NCBI RefSeq assembly: GCF_035046485.1
Contig: NC_085138.1
Coordinates: 42,753,464 to 42,817,463 of the forward strand
DNA: 64,000 bases
Source of the DNA: Aedes albopictus
Lineage: Eukaryota > Arthropoda > Insecta > Diptera > Culicidae
Reading direction: 5' to 3'
Shown: positions 45,738 to 57,063 of the stretch, in pieces
Numbering within the stretch: position 1 is the stretch's first letter
Layout of the letters: each line of letters starts with the position of its first letter
Program-made: the position numbers and the translations under genes
Notes under the pieces: generated by a model
The model's database searches: none
Told to the model about the DNA's origin: nothing
What the model saw: the letters and a program-made list of their open reading frames with translations, nothing else

Positions 45738-48356
45738 GCCATCCCGCAAAGAGAAATTCCTGAAGGAACTTTGAATAAATTTTGGAAGCATCTCCGGGGA
45801 AATCCAGCGAGAAATTCTCCATGGAAGTATATCGTGAAAAAACTCTGGAAGAATTCTGCAGAGTAGAAATCCATGGAACAACTCTCGGACATCCTGAAAA
45901 ATCTTCGGGTGAAAATTGGGAAGAACTTAGGAGAGGACCAGAAAGAAACCAAACCTCCAGCAAGCCTCCAGGAAAAAAAAAACCTTTGACAAATTCAAGG
46001 AAGAACTCGCTGGAAGAATTCTGTGACGCTTTTCCTTCGCTCCCGTCTCCTGCTGAACAGGTTATGACTCGAACCCAGTAGAACAATGGTGGTCCCTAGG
46101 GGCAAGATAGAGATTTACTAGAGAATTTTTGCATTCGAAGTGTTGCTCAGAATTCCTCACAATTTCTCGGAATTAGTTTTGTGATTCCCCAAGAATCTTC
46201 TTCCACAATTCCGTCAGAGATGCCATCCAGGAATTCTACACGCGATTCCTCCCGGAGTTCCTTCTTGGATATCTTCAGGAATTCTTTCTGAGATCCTCCC
46301 AGGAATCCTACAAGAAGTTCTATCAGTATTCCTCCAAAAACTTCTTCAGGATTTTTTCAGGACCTTTTTCCGAGAATCTTTCACGAGCTACTTCTGGGAT
46401 TGCTTCAAGAATTCCTTCCGGGATATCTATGGAAATTCCACCGGAATTTTTTCTCCTTCAGGGATTCCCACGGGATTTTTTTCTGAGCTTCTGTCAGGAA
46501 TTGCTTCTGGAATTTCTTCAGGAACTCCTTCGCGGATTTCTTCGGGGACTTCTCCCGGGATTTCTTTTTGAACTCTTTTTGGCACTTTTCTTGGAACTCA
46601 TTCCGGGAAATTCTTCTGGAGTTCTTACAGAAAGTGCTTTCATCGTTTCTTCAGGAACTCTTTCCAGGTTTCATCTAGGAACTGTTTTCTGGATTCTATC
46701 AAGAGCTTCGTGCAGACTTCCTGCTGATCCTTCTGGAAGGTCTCTGGATGTTCAATCTGGAATTCTTTCAGATGTTTCTAATGGAACTCCATGACAAATT
46801 TCTCGAAGTCCCAGAAGGAATTTCAGAAGAAAACCTGGAAGGAATTTCTGAGATGGAATCTGTTAGGAATCTCAGAAGCAACTCCTGGAAGGACTCCAGA
46901 GGTAACTTTAGAAGGAACTCTAAAAAAAATCTCAGATAGGATCACAGAAGGAAATTTTAGAGGTATCCTAGAAAAAAATGTGGAGAAACCACAAAAGGAA
47001 TTCCTGGAAGAATCTCAGGAAAAAAAAATGCTTGGGTAATCTTGAAAGAAGTAAGGGGTCTCGGAATTAATTTCTAGAGAAATTTCGGAAGGATTTAAAA
47101 AAAATCCAGGATCTCCTGAAATCTTTTCGCCAGCTCCTCCCACAACCACAACGATCTCAAAAAGTATTCCTCAAGCAAATCATTATGGAATCTCAGGAAG
47201 AATCTCGGTTGTATTTCCTGGAGAAATCCTGGCAAGAGCTCTTGAACGAATCCCAGAAGGAATCTGGTTCATAATGCAACTCATTTCGGATGCATTATGG
47301 ATTATAATGTAATTGTTTGATCCATAATATGGGTTGTCAGGGTAAGAGCTTACACAACTGTGATGGTTATAGCACAGCTTACTTGATCCAAATTTCGTGA
47401 CTAGTATGATGAACCACGTGATCGTTCCCATTGAAGTTCGGCGAAGCACCATGGTATTGATGGAAATAATCATATTCTAGTAAATATTTTTTCTCATTGC
47501 AAAAAATGTTTTATGCAACTCGTTGCAAAACGGATTGTTTACAGCACTCGTCGTATTAACCGAATCGTGCTGTAAAAATGTCATTTTGCAACTCGTTTCA
47601 TTAATAACTATTTAGTAGGTTTATAGTAGTCATCTATCGCTATGTTTCATAAAACGGGAATTTTAATGGCCTTCTATTGCTAATTTAGAGAAAACTTTTC
47701 GGTTTACAGTAGAACGAAAAGCTACCGTAGCTGTCAGTCTACTGCTTTACACTGAGGTATCATTGATCTACCCTAGCGAGCCCTAGCGATGCCTTGAATG
47801 GCCTTGAATACGACGCCGATGATCATTGTTTGTAGTTGGTTTTCAGTTCAATTAGGTTCAATTCATCTTGCAAGCATGCTTTGATTTTTGGCCTTCAGTT
47901 TCAATGATAGGATGATTTTCAAGCCTGCGGTAGGACTTTGACAGCTGCGGTAGAACTCGGCGGCTATCGCAGAGTGTTAATTTTTCTAAAAATCCGCAAT
48001 ACATCCAATGACAAAACTCACTATTATAACTGACTAGCAGTGCCGGCAAACGTCGTACTGCCTGCCTACTCTGTTTTTTGACATCCGGTCCCATGAAGAA
48101 ATGCCCTTAAAATGGAATTTCTGATTTTTCCGTTTTTCTTGCCTTCCCGGTCACTTTTCCTAATTATTTTTTCGTACGAACACGTCGGAACCCTGGCGGA
48201 ATGCAACAGTGATATAATCATGTCGATCTGTTGATCAGTTCCCGAGCCTATTCGAGACATACAAACACCATTTCATTTTTATTTATACAGGGTGTTAGGT
48301 TCATGAGTGCAAACTTTTTAAAGGGTGATAGAGGACCATAAATGGTGAAAAAAATT
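45738..48356 (+). repeat. 2,619-bp block, copy 1 (inside the foldback)
   Basis: This matches 49,973-52,591 at offset 4,235, with no difference noticed. Contents: degenerate purine/pyrimidine-switching repeat (about 45,770-47,270), unrecognised sequence with inverted pieces (47,270-48,287), and the first 69 bp of the CAGGGTG MITE, cut off at the arm. The Phe/Leu-rich and Lys/Glu-rich frames in it are repeat by-products. Confidence 0.93.
48288..48356. mobile_element. Truncated CAGGGTG-ended MITE
   Basis: This is the left 69 bp of the element seen complete at 52,523-53,481. It is cut where foldback arm 2 starts, showing that this block is the derived copy. Confidence 0.85.
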
Positions 48357-49192
48357 TAGTTTATTTGTGGACGCAGTAGCGCCCGTGCAAGGGTTTTTTT
48401 TTTCAGTATAAACGGTTCATGTGTTATCCACGCTTGTAGATTCTAAATAAAAAAGCATTAATTTTTTCTTCGTTTTGAATAGTTTTTTATTTGGTGAATT
48501 CAATACAGCTTATTTTTGCACAGACAAACAGGGCTATCTGTGTTATTTCCAGCAACTGCTGCATTCAGTTGTCTAAGAGTGACAAAATCTTTCTGCATTA
48601 TAAAAAAAAATCAAAATTTTCAACGTCTATTGTCTGTGATTTTTTCATTAAATAATTTGTCTAGTCATCTAAGGTTGTCGCTGGGTTTGTTCTCTGCATC
48701 TGATTGTGAAAAAGAATTAAAGTGTCGACTATTTAAAAAAATGAAATTTTCAACGTCTGTTGTCAGTGATTTTTTCATCAAATGCTGTGTCTGGTTGTCT
48801 AAGGTTGTCGCTGGTTTTGTTCTCTGCATCCAATAGTGAAAAAGAATTAAAGTGTCAAAAAATGAGATTTTCAACGTCTGTTGTCAGTGATTTTTTCATC
48901 AAATGCTGTGTCTGGTTGTCTAAGGTTGTCGCTTGTTTTGTTCTCTGCAGCTGATTGTGAAAAAGAATTAAAGTGTCAACTATTTAAAAATAAATCAAAA
49001 TTTTCAACGTCTGTTGTCTGTGATGTTTTTCATCAAATGCTGTGTCTGGATGTCTAAGGTTGTCACTGGTTTTGCTCTCTGTATCTGATGGTAAAAAAAT
49101 TGAAGTGGCAAATATTTTATTTTTAGCGAGAATTTCCCCGCGTGCTGCGTCTGGTTGGCTAGTCACCGACCGGACAGACAAACAGGGCTTTT
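48357..49192 (-). repeat. Foldback arm 2 (836 bp), inverted copy of arm 1
   Basis: This is the reverse complement of 44,902-45,737. It ends CAGGGCTTTT, followed by an ATATATATAA tract. Confidence 0.9.
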
Positions 49193-49972
49193 ATATATAT
49201 AATATTTTCCCATCGGTAAATCGGACAACCTTACCTATTTTTTGATTTTTGGAAAGATATTTTAAGTCCTATTTTTTCCCTCTATTTACATGAAACATAA
49301 AAAATAACATACCTTGTATGAAGACTCAATGAAAAGCATCCCAACAAACATTTTTGCTGTAAAAGAGCGGAACAAACCACTCTTAAGCTAACTTCAGCTT
49401 AAGAAACTACTATTCAGCTAGTTTTGTTACTACTCCGTTCGAGTCAAATTGTCCCACTGCAGCATTTCTCCGCATTTCTGTCCCACAATTGAATTTCTAC
49501 GCAAAACAGTTCCACTTTACATGCTCTACACAAAACCGTGTCATTAGGTATCTCTTGCAGTGATCCACCTGGGATTTCTAAGAGGTTCTCTCGATATTAT
49601 TTCCAGAGCTCTTTACGGAAGAGAAGTGGTACCGAGATTCTGAATGCTTCTTTTGGGATTTCTTTAATAGTTGCTCTGGAGTTCTTCCGAGAAACATCGC
49701 AAAGACTTATTGGAGAAATCTCGCGAGGAACTTTGGAAAAAAAATATGAAAAAAAAACTACGACATCTCGGAAAAAAAAATCTCGAAGTCATTCCGGGAG
49801 CAAATGGAAATTCAAGGAGGAACTCTGAAAATGTCTTATAGAAATCCCGGAAGGAACTGCGGGCGAAACCTAGCGAGGAAATCCAAGAGAAATGTCGTAC
49901 GACTCCGGGAGAAATCTCTGGAAAAGTTTCTACAAAAATTTTCGTTAAAATCCAGAGAAATGCTGTTAGAAA
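49193..49972. other. AT-rich spacer and degenerate repeat
   Basis: 49,193-49,530 is unrecognised. From 49,538 the GGAATT/TTCTTCC degenerate repeat starts and runs unbroken into the second 2.6-kb block, so this is the natural left context of that block. Confidence 0.5.
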
Positions 49973-52591
49973 GCCATCCCGCAAAGAGAAATTCCTGAAG
50001 GAACTTTGAATAAATTTTGGAAGCATCTCCGGGGAAATCCAGCGAGAAATTCTCCATGGAAGTATATCGTGAAAAAACTCTGGAAGAATTCTGCAGAGTA
50101 GAAATCCATGGAACAACTCTCGGACATCCTGAAAAATCTTCGGGTGAAAATTGGGAAGAACTTAGGAGAGGACCAGAAAGAAACCAAACCTCCAGCAAGC
50201 CTCCAGGAAAAAAAAAACCTTTGACAAATTCAAGGAAGAACTCGCTGGAAGAATTCTGTGACGCTTTTCCTTCGCTCCCGTCTCCTGCTGAACAGGTTAT
50301 GACTCGAACCCAGTAGAACAATGGTGGTCCCTAGGGGCAAGATAGAGATTTACTAGAGAATTTTTGCATTCGAAGTGTTGCTCAGAATTCCTCACAATTT
50401 CTCGGAATTAGTTTTGTGATTCCCCAAGAATCTTCTTCCACAATTCCGTCAGAGATGCCATCCAGGAATTCTACACGCGATTCCTCCCGGAGTTCCTTCT
50501 TGGATATCTTCAGGAATTCTTTCTGAGATCCTCCCAGGAATCCTACAAGAAGTTCTATCAGTATTCCTCCAAAAACTTCTTCAGGATTTTTTCAGGACCT
50601 TTTTCCGAGAATCTTTCACGAGCTACTTCTGGGATTGCTTCAAGAATTCCTTCCGGGATATCTATGGAAATTCCACCGGAATTTTTTCTCCTTCAGGGAT
50701 TCCCACGGGATTTTTTTCTGAGCTTCTGTCAGGAATTGCTTCTGGAATTTCTTCAGGAACTCCTTCGCGGATTTCTTCGGGGACTTCTCCCGGGATTTCT
50801 TTTTGAACTCTTTTTGGCACTTTTCTTGGAACTCATTCCGGGAAATTCTTCTGGAGTTCTTACAGAAAGTGCTTTCATCGTTTCTTCAGGAACTCTTTCC
50901 AGGTTTCATCTAGGAACTGTTTTCTGGATTCTATCAAGAGCTTCGTGCAGACTTCCTGCTGATCCTTCTGGAAGGTCTCTGGATGTTCAATCTGGAATTC
51001 TTTCAGATGTTTCTAATGGAACTCCATGACAAATTTCTCGAAGTCCCAGAAGGAATTTCAGAAGAAAACCTGGAAGGAATTTCTGAGATGGAATCTGTTA
51101 GGAATCTCAGAAGCAACTCCTGGAAGGACTCCAGAGGTAACTTTAGAAGGAACTCTAAAAAAAATCTCAGATAGGATCACAGAAGGAAATTTTAGAGGTA
51201 TCCTAGAAAAAAATGTGGAGAAACCACAAAAGGAATTCCTGGAAGAATCTCAGGAAAAAAAAATGCTTGGGTAATCTTGAAAGAAGTAAGGGGTCTCGGA
51301 ATTAATTTCTAGAGAAATTTCGGAAGGATTTAAAAAAAATCCAGGATCTCCTGAAATCTTTTCGCCAGCTCCTCCCACAACCACAACGATCTCAAAAAGT
51401 ATTCCTCAAGCAAATCATTATGGAATCTCAGGAAGAATCTCGGTTGTATTTCCTGGAGAAATCCTGGCAAGAGCTCTTGAACGAATCCCAGAAGGAATCT
51501 GGTTCATAATGCAACTCATTTCGGATGCATTATGGATTATAATGTAATTGTTTGATCCATAATATGGGTTGTCAGGGTAAGAGCTTACACAACTGTGATG
51601 GTTATAGCACAGCTTACTTGATCCAAATTTCGTGACTAGTATGATGAACCACGTGATCGTTCCCATTGAAGTTCGGCGAAGCACCATGGTATTGATGGAA
51701 ATAATCATATTCTAGTAAATATTTTTTCTCATTGCAAAAAATGTTTTATGCAACTCGTTGCAAAACGGATTGTTTACAGCACTCGTCGTATTAACCGAAT
51801 CGTGCTGTAAAAATGTCATTTTGCAACTCGTTTCATTAATAACTATTTAGTAGGTTTATAGTAGTCATCTATCGCTATGTTTCATAAAACGGGAATTTTA
51901 ATGGCCTTCTATTGCTAATTTAGAGAAAACTTTTCGGTTTACAGTAGAACGAAAAGCTACCGTAGCTGTCAGTCTACTGCTTTACACTGAGGTATCATTG
52001 ATCTACCCTAGCGAGCCCTAGCGATGCCTTGAATGGCCTTGAATACGACGCCGATGATCATTGTTTGTAGTTGGTTTTCAGTTCAATTAGGTTCAATTCA
52101 TCTTGCAAGCATGCTTTGATTTTTGGCCTTCAGTTTCAATGATAGGATGATTTTCAAGCCTGCGGTAGGACTTTGACAGCTGCGGTAGAACTCGGCGGCT
52201 ATCGCAGAGTGTTAATTTTTCTAAAAATCCGCAATACATCCAATGACAAAACTCACTATTATAACTGACTAGCAGTGCCGGCAAACGTCGTACTGCCTGC
52301 CTACTCTGTTTTTTGACATCCGGTCCCATGAAGAAATGCCCTTAAAATGGAATTTCTGATTTTTCCGTTTTTCTTGCCTTCCCGGTCACTTTTCCTAATT
52401 ATTTTTTCGTACGAACACGTCGGAACCCTGGCGGAATGCAACAGTGATATAATCATGTCGATCTGTTGATCAGTTCCCGAGCCTATTCGAGACATACAAA
52501 CACCATTTCATTTTTATTTATACAGGGTGTTAGGTTCATGAGTGCAAACTTTTTAAAGGGTGATAGAGGACCATAAATGGTGAAAAAAATT
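49973..52591 (+). repeat. 2,619-bp block, copy 2 (in its natural context)
   Basis: This is the twin of 45,738-48,356. On the left it is continuous with degenerate repeat, and on the right with the rest of a complete MITE. It is therefore likely the source copy. Confidence 0.93.
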
Positions 52592-53481
52592 GTTCTACGC
52601 ATATGGTCAAATCTCAACCGTTACGTAGTTATTGAACTCCCCATGTTTTTTACTCTGATTGCCTTAGCTGGCTATAACTTTAAAATGGTCAAACTTATCG
52701 CTGTTTTTTTACCCTTATTCGAAAGATTATTGAATTTTCTATCAAATGGCATCTTTCAACCGATTGGTTAAGTTAAATAACTATGTTTTCTAGAGCAAAA
52801 TAGCTAAAAATAGCGTATTTTAATTTGTTTTTGTCAATTATCTTTGAAAAATGCGTAATAAATTAAAATTCTTTCTTTGACAAAGTTGTGGCCCCTATTC
52901 CACTCTACAATTCGTTCTTTGATGTCATACTTCTTACTCTTATCATTTTCTTGCTATTTTGATTTAAATGTGCAGCACAGTGCGCAAAAAGGTGCTTACC
53001 ATGACGATTGCAAATTTATGACCTGAAATGCGACGTTTAAATCGAAATTGCAAGAAAACAATAAGAGATAGAAGCTTGATGTCAAAGAACGAATTTTAGA
53101 GTGGAACAGGGGTAACAACTTTGCCAAAGAAAGAATTTTAATTTATTACGCATTTTTCAAAGATAATTGACAAAAACAAATTAAAACACACAACTTTAAG
53201 GCATTTTGCTCGAGAAAACTTAGTTATTTAACTTAACCAATCGGTTGAAAGATGCCATTTGATAGAAAATTCAATAATCTTTCAAATAAGGGTAAAAAAA
53301 CAGCGATGAGTTTGACCATTTTAAAGTTATAGCCAGTTAAAGCAATACGAGTCAAAAACATTGGGAGTTCAATAACTACGTAACGGTTGAGATTTGACCA
53401 TATGCGTAGAACAATTTTTTTCAGCATTTATGGTCCTCTGTCGCCCTTTAAAAAGTTTGCACTCAGGAACCTAACACCCTG
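52523..53481. mobile_element. 959-bp CAGGGTG-ended foldback MITE with TA target duplication
   Basis: The ends CAGGGTGTTAGGTTC and GAACCTAACACCCTG are flanked by TA (52,521-52,522 and 53,482-53,483). The whole element is an imperfect inverted repeat (paired coordinates sum to 106,004) with arms of about 430 bp and a centre near 53,002. TA duplication and CAGGGTG ends suggest mariner/Tc1-type mobilisation. The mirrored 64-codon frames in each arm are by-products. Confidence 0.88.
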
Positions 53482-53502
53482 TATAGATAACGTTATCATG
53501 TA

Positions 53503-53791
53503 CAGTAGACATTCGCTCGGTACAAACGCTTTAACTGCAATGCTTTTTAACTGCAAGTCCGCTAAGTGCAACAGTTTTGCAGTTATCGCACCGCTATCTG
53601 TCAAAATCAAAACGTCAACAGAGTTGCGATGATTTTCGGATGCACTACAGCTGCATTGCGATGTTTTTGAGTGCATTTTGGCTGCGTCCAACAACAATTG
53701 ACAACCGTTTGACGTCTGTCAGTCGTTGCAGTTACTGAATTTAATTCGATAACTGAAACGTAAACATGTTGCACTTATCGAACGTCTACTG
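53503..53791. mobile_element. 289-bp pogo-like MITE with TA target duplication
   Basis: This is the cleanest copy of the family: CAGTAGACATTCGCTCGG to CGAACGTCTACTG, with TA at 53,501-53,502 and 53,792-53,793. The subterminal GCACTTATCGAACG resembles the ends of pogo/Tigger-type elements, which also use TA. It has no coding capacity. Confidence 0.85.
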
Positions 53792-53793
53792 TA

Positions 53794-55744
53794 TGACTAA
53801 ACTATGATACCTTCTCATAGCCAGTATTTTAGGGTGAATAAATATTGTAATTCGATGTAAACACAGTTTCACTTCGGACACTTATGCTCACAACCCTCGC
53901 CTCATTCCACCAGCCAGGAACATCTGAACAACGACAACGGCATACGGTCGGCCGTGGTGGAAACCGTTTATTATGTATTCAAAACCAGATTTGCCTTCAC
54001 CCACAAACAACATCATTTTACTCTTGTGTGTAGGGTGAAGGGGAATGAAGAGGGAAAATAAATGATCCCCACTTTTTGTGAATATTCGCTCGTCGTCGTC
54101 GTCCTAGCATTTTTTTCTCATCTTCTTCGACGTCGCCATCAGAATCCCTTCTGGTGGTTCGGCATGTTGTTGTTATTACTGTCGTCCTCATCCCTTGCCA
54201 TGTGCGTATCATCCTTATCCTTGTGGGTTTGCATTCTTGTAGTGGGGAGACGGGGTAAAATGCACCTTTTTGTGGGTTGTAGAGACCCTGATGACCTATG
54301 CTACTCAATGTAAAATTGGTGGAGGACCAAATCATTCAGCGAAAACGAACGTTTTCTCAGAAGGCGCATTCTTACCCGTACATCCCTACACCAGTTATAG
54401 TTACCATTGCCAGTATAATCATTATTCGGAACCATCGTCGTCGGCGGCGTGAATCACTTTTTTGTACACGCGTTCCGGCACGATTCGCACCCTCGTCTCG
54501 TCGGCGTGGAGAAATTCGGTCTTTCGGGCGCGAATGAGCAAAATCCTTTTCGAAATCCGACGAAGGTCGTTCGAGCCCTTAGAAGAACGAGGACGGGCAC
54601 AAAAAAGGATTACCCGGATGACATATTGATCTTTCTTATTGAAATAAATAGCCGTCGCCGACGGCAGACGCACGCAAAACCCGCCGTTGACGACGACGAC
54701 GACTGCGTAGCAGGCAATGATCGATAAATTTGAATAATTTTAATTAAATCATTCTCTCTTTCGTTCAGTCTTGCCCTCTCGCGTGGATTGCTTGGATCCC
54801 AAGCACCACCACCGAACATAAAGTCAAATTATTTATGTCAATCGATTCTGGGTGGAGCGCCGGGTCAAGTTACCCGTGACTGGGCTCAAGCGCGCTCGTC
54901 GCCACGTTCTCGGACTGCTTCGATGACTCGTACATTCTTCCACCAGCGAGCGACTCGCTCGTGAGAGTATAAAGACGAAATAATTAATCGCTGCCTCATC
55001 GTCGTCTTTTGTCTTTGTCTGATTTGCTCGTTGTCTCCCGCGAGTCTTCCGTAGACGACCACGGACGGTCGGTCGGTCGCTTGGTCCATGGTGAGACCGT
55101 TCGATGTTATTTCGCTCATTTGAATATGAGACGCCACATCGGAACGAGTCGAACGTCGCAAGGTCCGTCGCCTTCCAGTTGTAAGAATTAAACATTTTCG
55201 GAATTATTGTCTCTTAATACCTTATCGAGGGAGGGGGACCGACCAAGCGCGCGCATACACGCGCTTAATCTTGATCTTAATTTGACGAGATTCATCTTCT
55301 TTTAATCGGGCATTTTGTTTCCTGGCATTTCGTGGACGTCGCGTCGTCGTCGTCATTGATGAGAAGTGTGGCGTCAACAGACATTTTATCGCGCTTTCAC
55401 TTGGCGCGATAGAGCGCGACAGGGCCGCGTAGACACCCGGGACCGCGAGAAGAATTATAGATCCTCTTGTACGTATGTGGGGATAAACTGGAGAAGAGGA
55501 AACCACGCCAGATAGATCTAGTGAGGCGATATTCCGGGAGATGGGAATCGATAGATAAGATTGACCCTAATTAATGAGTGTGGTTTAATTATTACAAATG
55601 ACCGACGGGTTCCAGCAGTGAAACCGGATCGATGCTTATCGCGAGGTTTGATAGCTCTTCTGCTTCTCCATCAGGGGTTGAATAGTCGGATATGAAGTCT
55701 ACGAAAGATGCTTGTTACATGACTTCTCACTATCTGATAGATTT
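53794..55744. other. Unrecognised, GC-balanced sequence, possibly host intergenic or intronic
   Basis: This has several CGTCGTCGTC tracts (54,091-54,103, 54,430-54,440, 55,340-55,356) and short frames of up to 120 codons on both strands without recognisable domains. I see no repeat or element. Confidence 0.4.
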
Positions 55745-56376
55745 AAAGGATTCTGCTAGAATTTCACTGGAAATTCTGCTAGAATCTCTTTGGAGTTACT
55801 ACTAGAATCTCACTGGAGATTCTGCTAGAATCTCACTGGAGATTCTGCTAGAATCTCACTGGAGATTCTGCCAGAATCTCACTGTAGATTCTGCCAGAAT
55901 CTCACTGTAGATTCTGCCAGAATCTCACTGGAGATTCTGCTAGAATCTTTTTTTTTCCTCCCCTGTTGGGGCGTCAAATAGGCTGAACTTTTGTGGCATT
56001 CTGTCAAAAGATTCTGAAGATTCTGTCAAAATCTCACAGGAGATCCTGCTAGAATCTCAGTGAAGATTCTACTTTTATCGCACTAGCGATTCTACTTCAG
56101 TCACACTGGAAATTCTACTAAAATCTCACTGGGCTACTAGAATCTTAATGGAGATTCTTCAAGAATCGCACTGGATATTCTACTGGAATGTCATTGTAGA
56201 CTCTGATCAAATTTTATCGGAGATTCTGCTGGAATCTCACTGGAGGTTCTGCTAGAATCTCACTGGAGATTCTGCTAGATTCTCACTGGAACTTATGCAC
56301 CAGAATCTCACTAGAGATTCTTCTAAAATCTCACTGGAGATTCTGCTAGATGGAGATTCTGCTGGAATCTCTCTGG
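55745..56376 (-). repeat. 23-bp satellite, degenerate array in opposite orientation
   Basis: Units of GATTCTGCTAGAATCTCACTGGA are the reverse complement of the 39.7-41.3 kb monomer. They are interrupted by about 70 bp of unrelated sequence near 55,950-56,010. The second LTR retrotransposon inserted at its right end. Confidence 0.88.
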
Positions 56377-56986
56377 TGTTCTAGTCGGTAACAATATAAT
56401 GTATAATTGAACGAAATAATTCTTCGTCTCGCTCGGCGGCTTCGGCAACTGCGACGGTATCGGCCTATAATAACACTTTAGCAGTTAAACAACAATCATT
56501 TCCAACATCGTGTTCGCTGGTGTTCTGGTCGGAAGAAACTCAGAGAGGATTGGCGGTGAACGTCACAACTTGAGGAATAAAACAACGGACAGCGTGTCCG
56601 CTCAGTTAAACTTGAACTTCACGAATCATGTGTCTTTAATGTTCACTATATCTTATATACTATGTTTACACATTTCTCTTAGCCTAGGTAGCTGTTTGTA
56701 CAACAGTCTGGTGATGTTTTTACAGGTAAGTGATGTTTATCTAAAAGGTAAGTTTATTGTTCATTGCCTTGGCATTGCAGTGCCGTTACGTATGGGTTTT
56801 TTTGTTGACGGTTGAAAGAAAGGTTAAAAGCGATGGGTTTTTTTGTTTGTTGGTAAAAAGGTTGTTTGGGTTTTTACAACTCGAAGAGGTAAGAAAGTAA
56901 GTCGGTATTTCCCGTCGTTGACCATTTGGGAAACCCTAATCAGTGTAATTTTATGATTGTTAATTTGGAATAATTAGTATGCTACA
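56377..56986 (-). repeat. 3' LTR (610 bp)
   Basis: On the - strand it begins TGTAGCATAC and ends CTAGAACA. A candidate polyadenylation signal AATAAA (- strand) lies at 56,758-56,753. No gene is inside. Confidence 0.88.
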
Positions 56987-57000
56987 CCTCCCTCCTTAAG
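56987..57000 (-). other. Polypurine tract
   Basis: On the - strand CTTAAGGAGGGAGG directly precedes the 3' LTR, the expected primer for plus-strand DNA synthesis. Confidence 0.8.
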
Positions 57001-57063
57001 AAAAAAAAATTGTAAACTTTTGACAAAAAAAAAAAAAAAAAAAAAAGGGACAATTTTTTTTGA

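Larger units (their letters stand above)
44902..49192. mobile_element. Foldback element or giant stem-loop: two 836-bp inverted arms around a 2.6-kb block
   Basis: 44,902-45,737 and 48,357-49,192 are inverted copies (paired coordinates sum to 94,094), with no mismatch noticed. The arms are built of tandem modules, as in Drosophila Foldback elements. The loop 45,738-48,356 is a copy of 49,973-52,591 in direct orientation. No target duplication is visible at the outer ends and no transposase is encoded. It could be a true Foldback-type element that captured neighbouring DNA, or a product of template-switch repair. Confidence 0.8.

Noticed and set aside
45683..46794. Phe/Leu-rich and Glu/Lys-rich frames in the 2.6-kb block and its twin
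   Set aside because: They arise from degenerate TTC/GAA repeat and show no domain.
57028..57049. Poly(A) tail of a processed gene
   Set aside because: The A-run lies between pol and the polypurine tract of an LTR element. It is a simple homopolymer in its 3' region.
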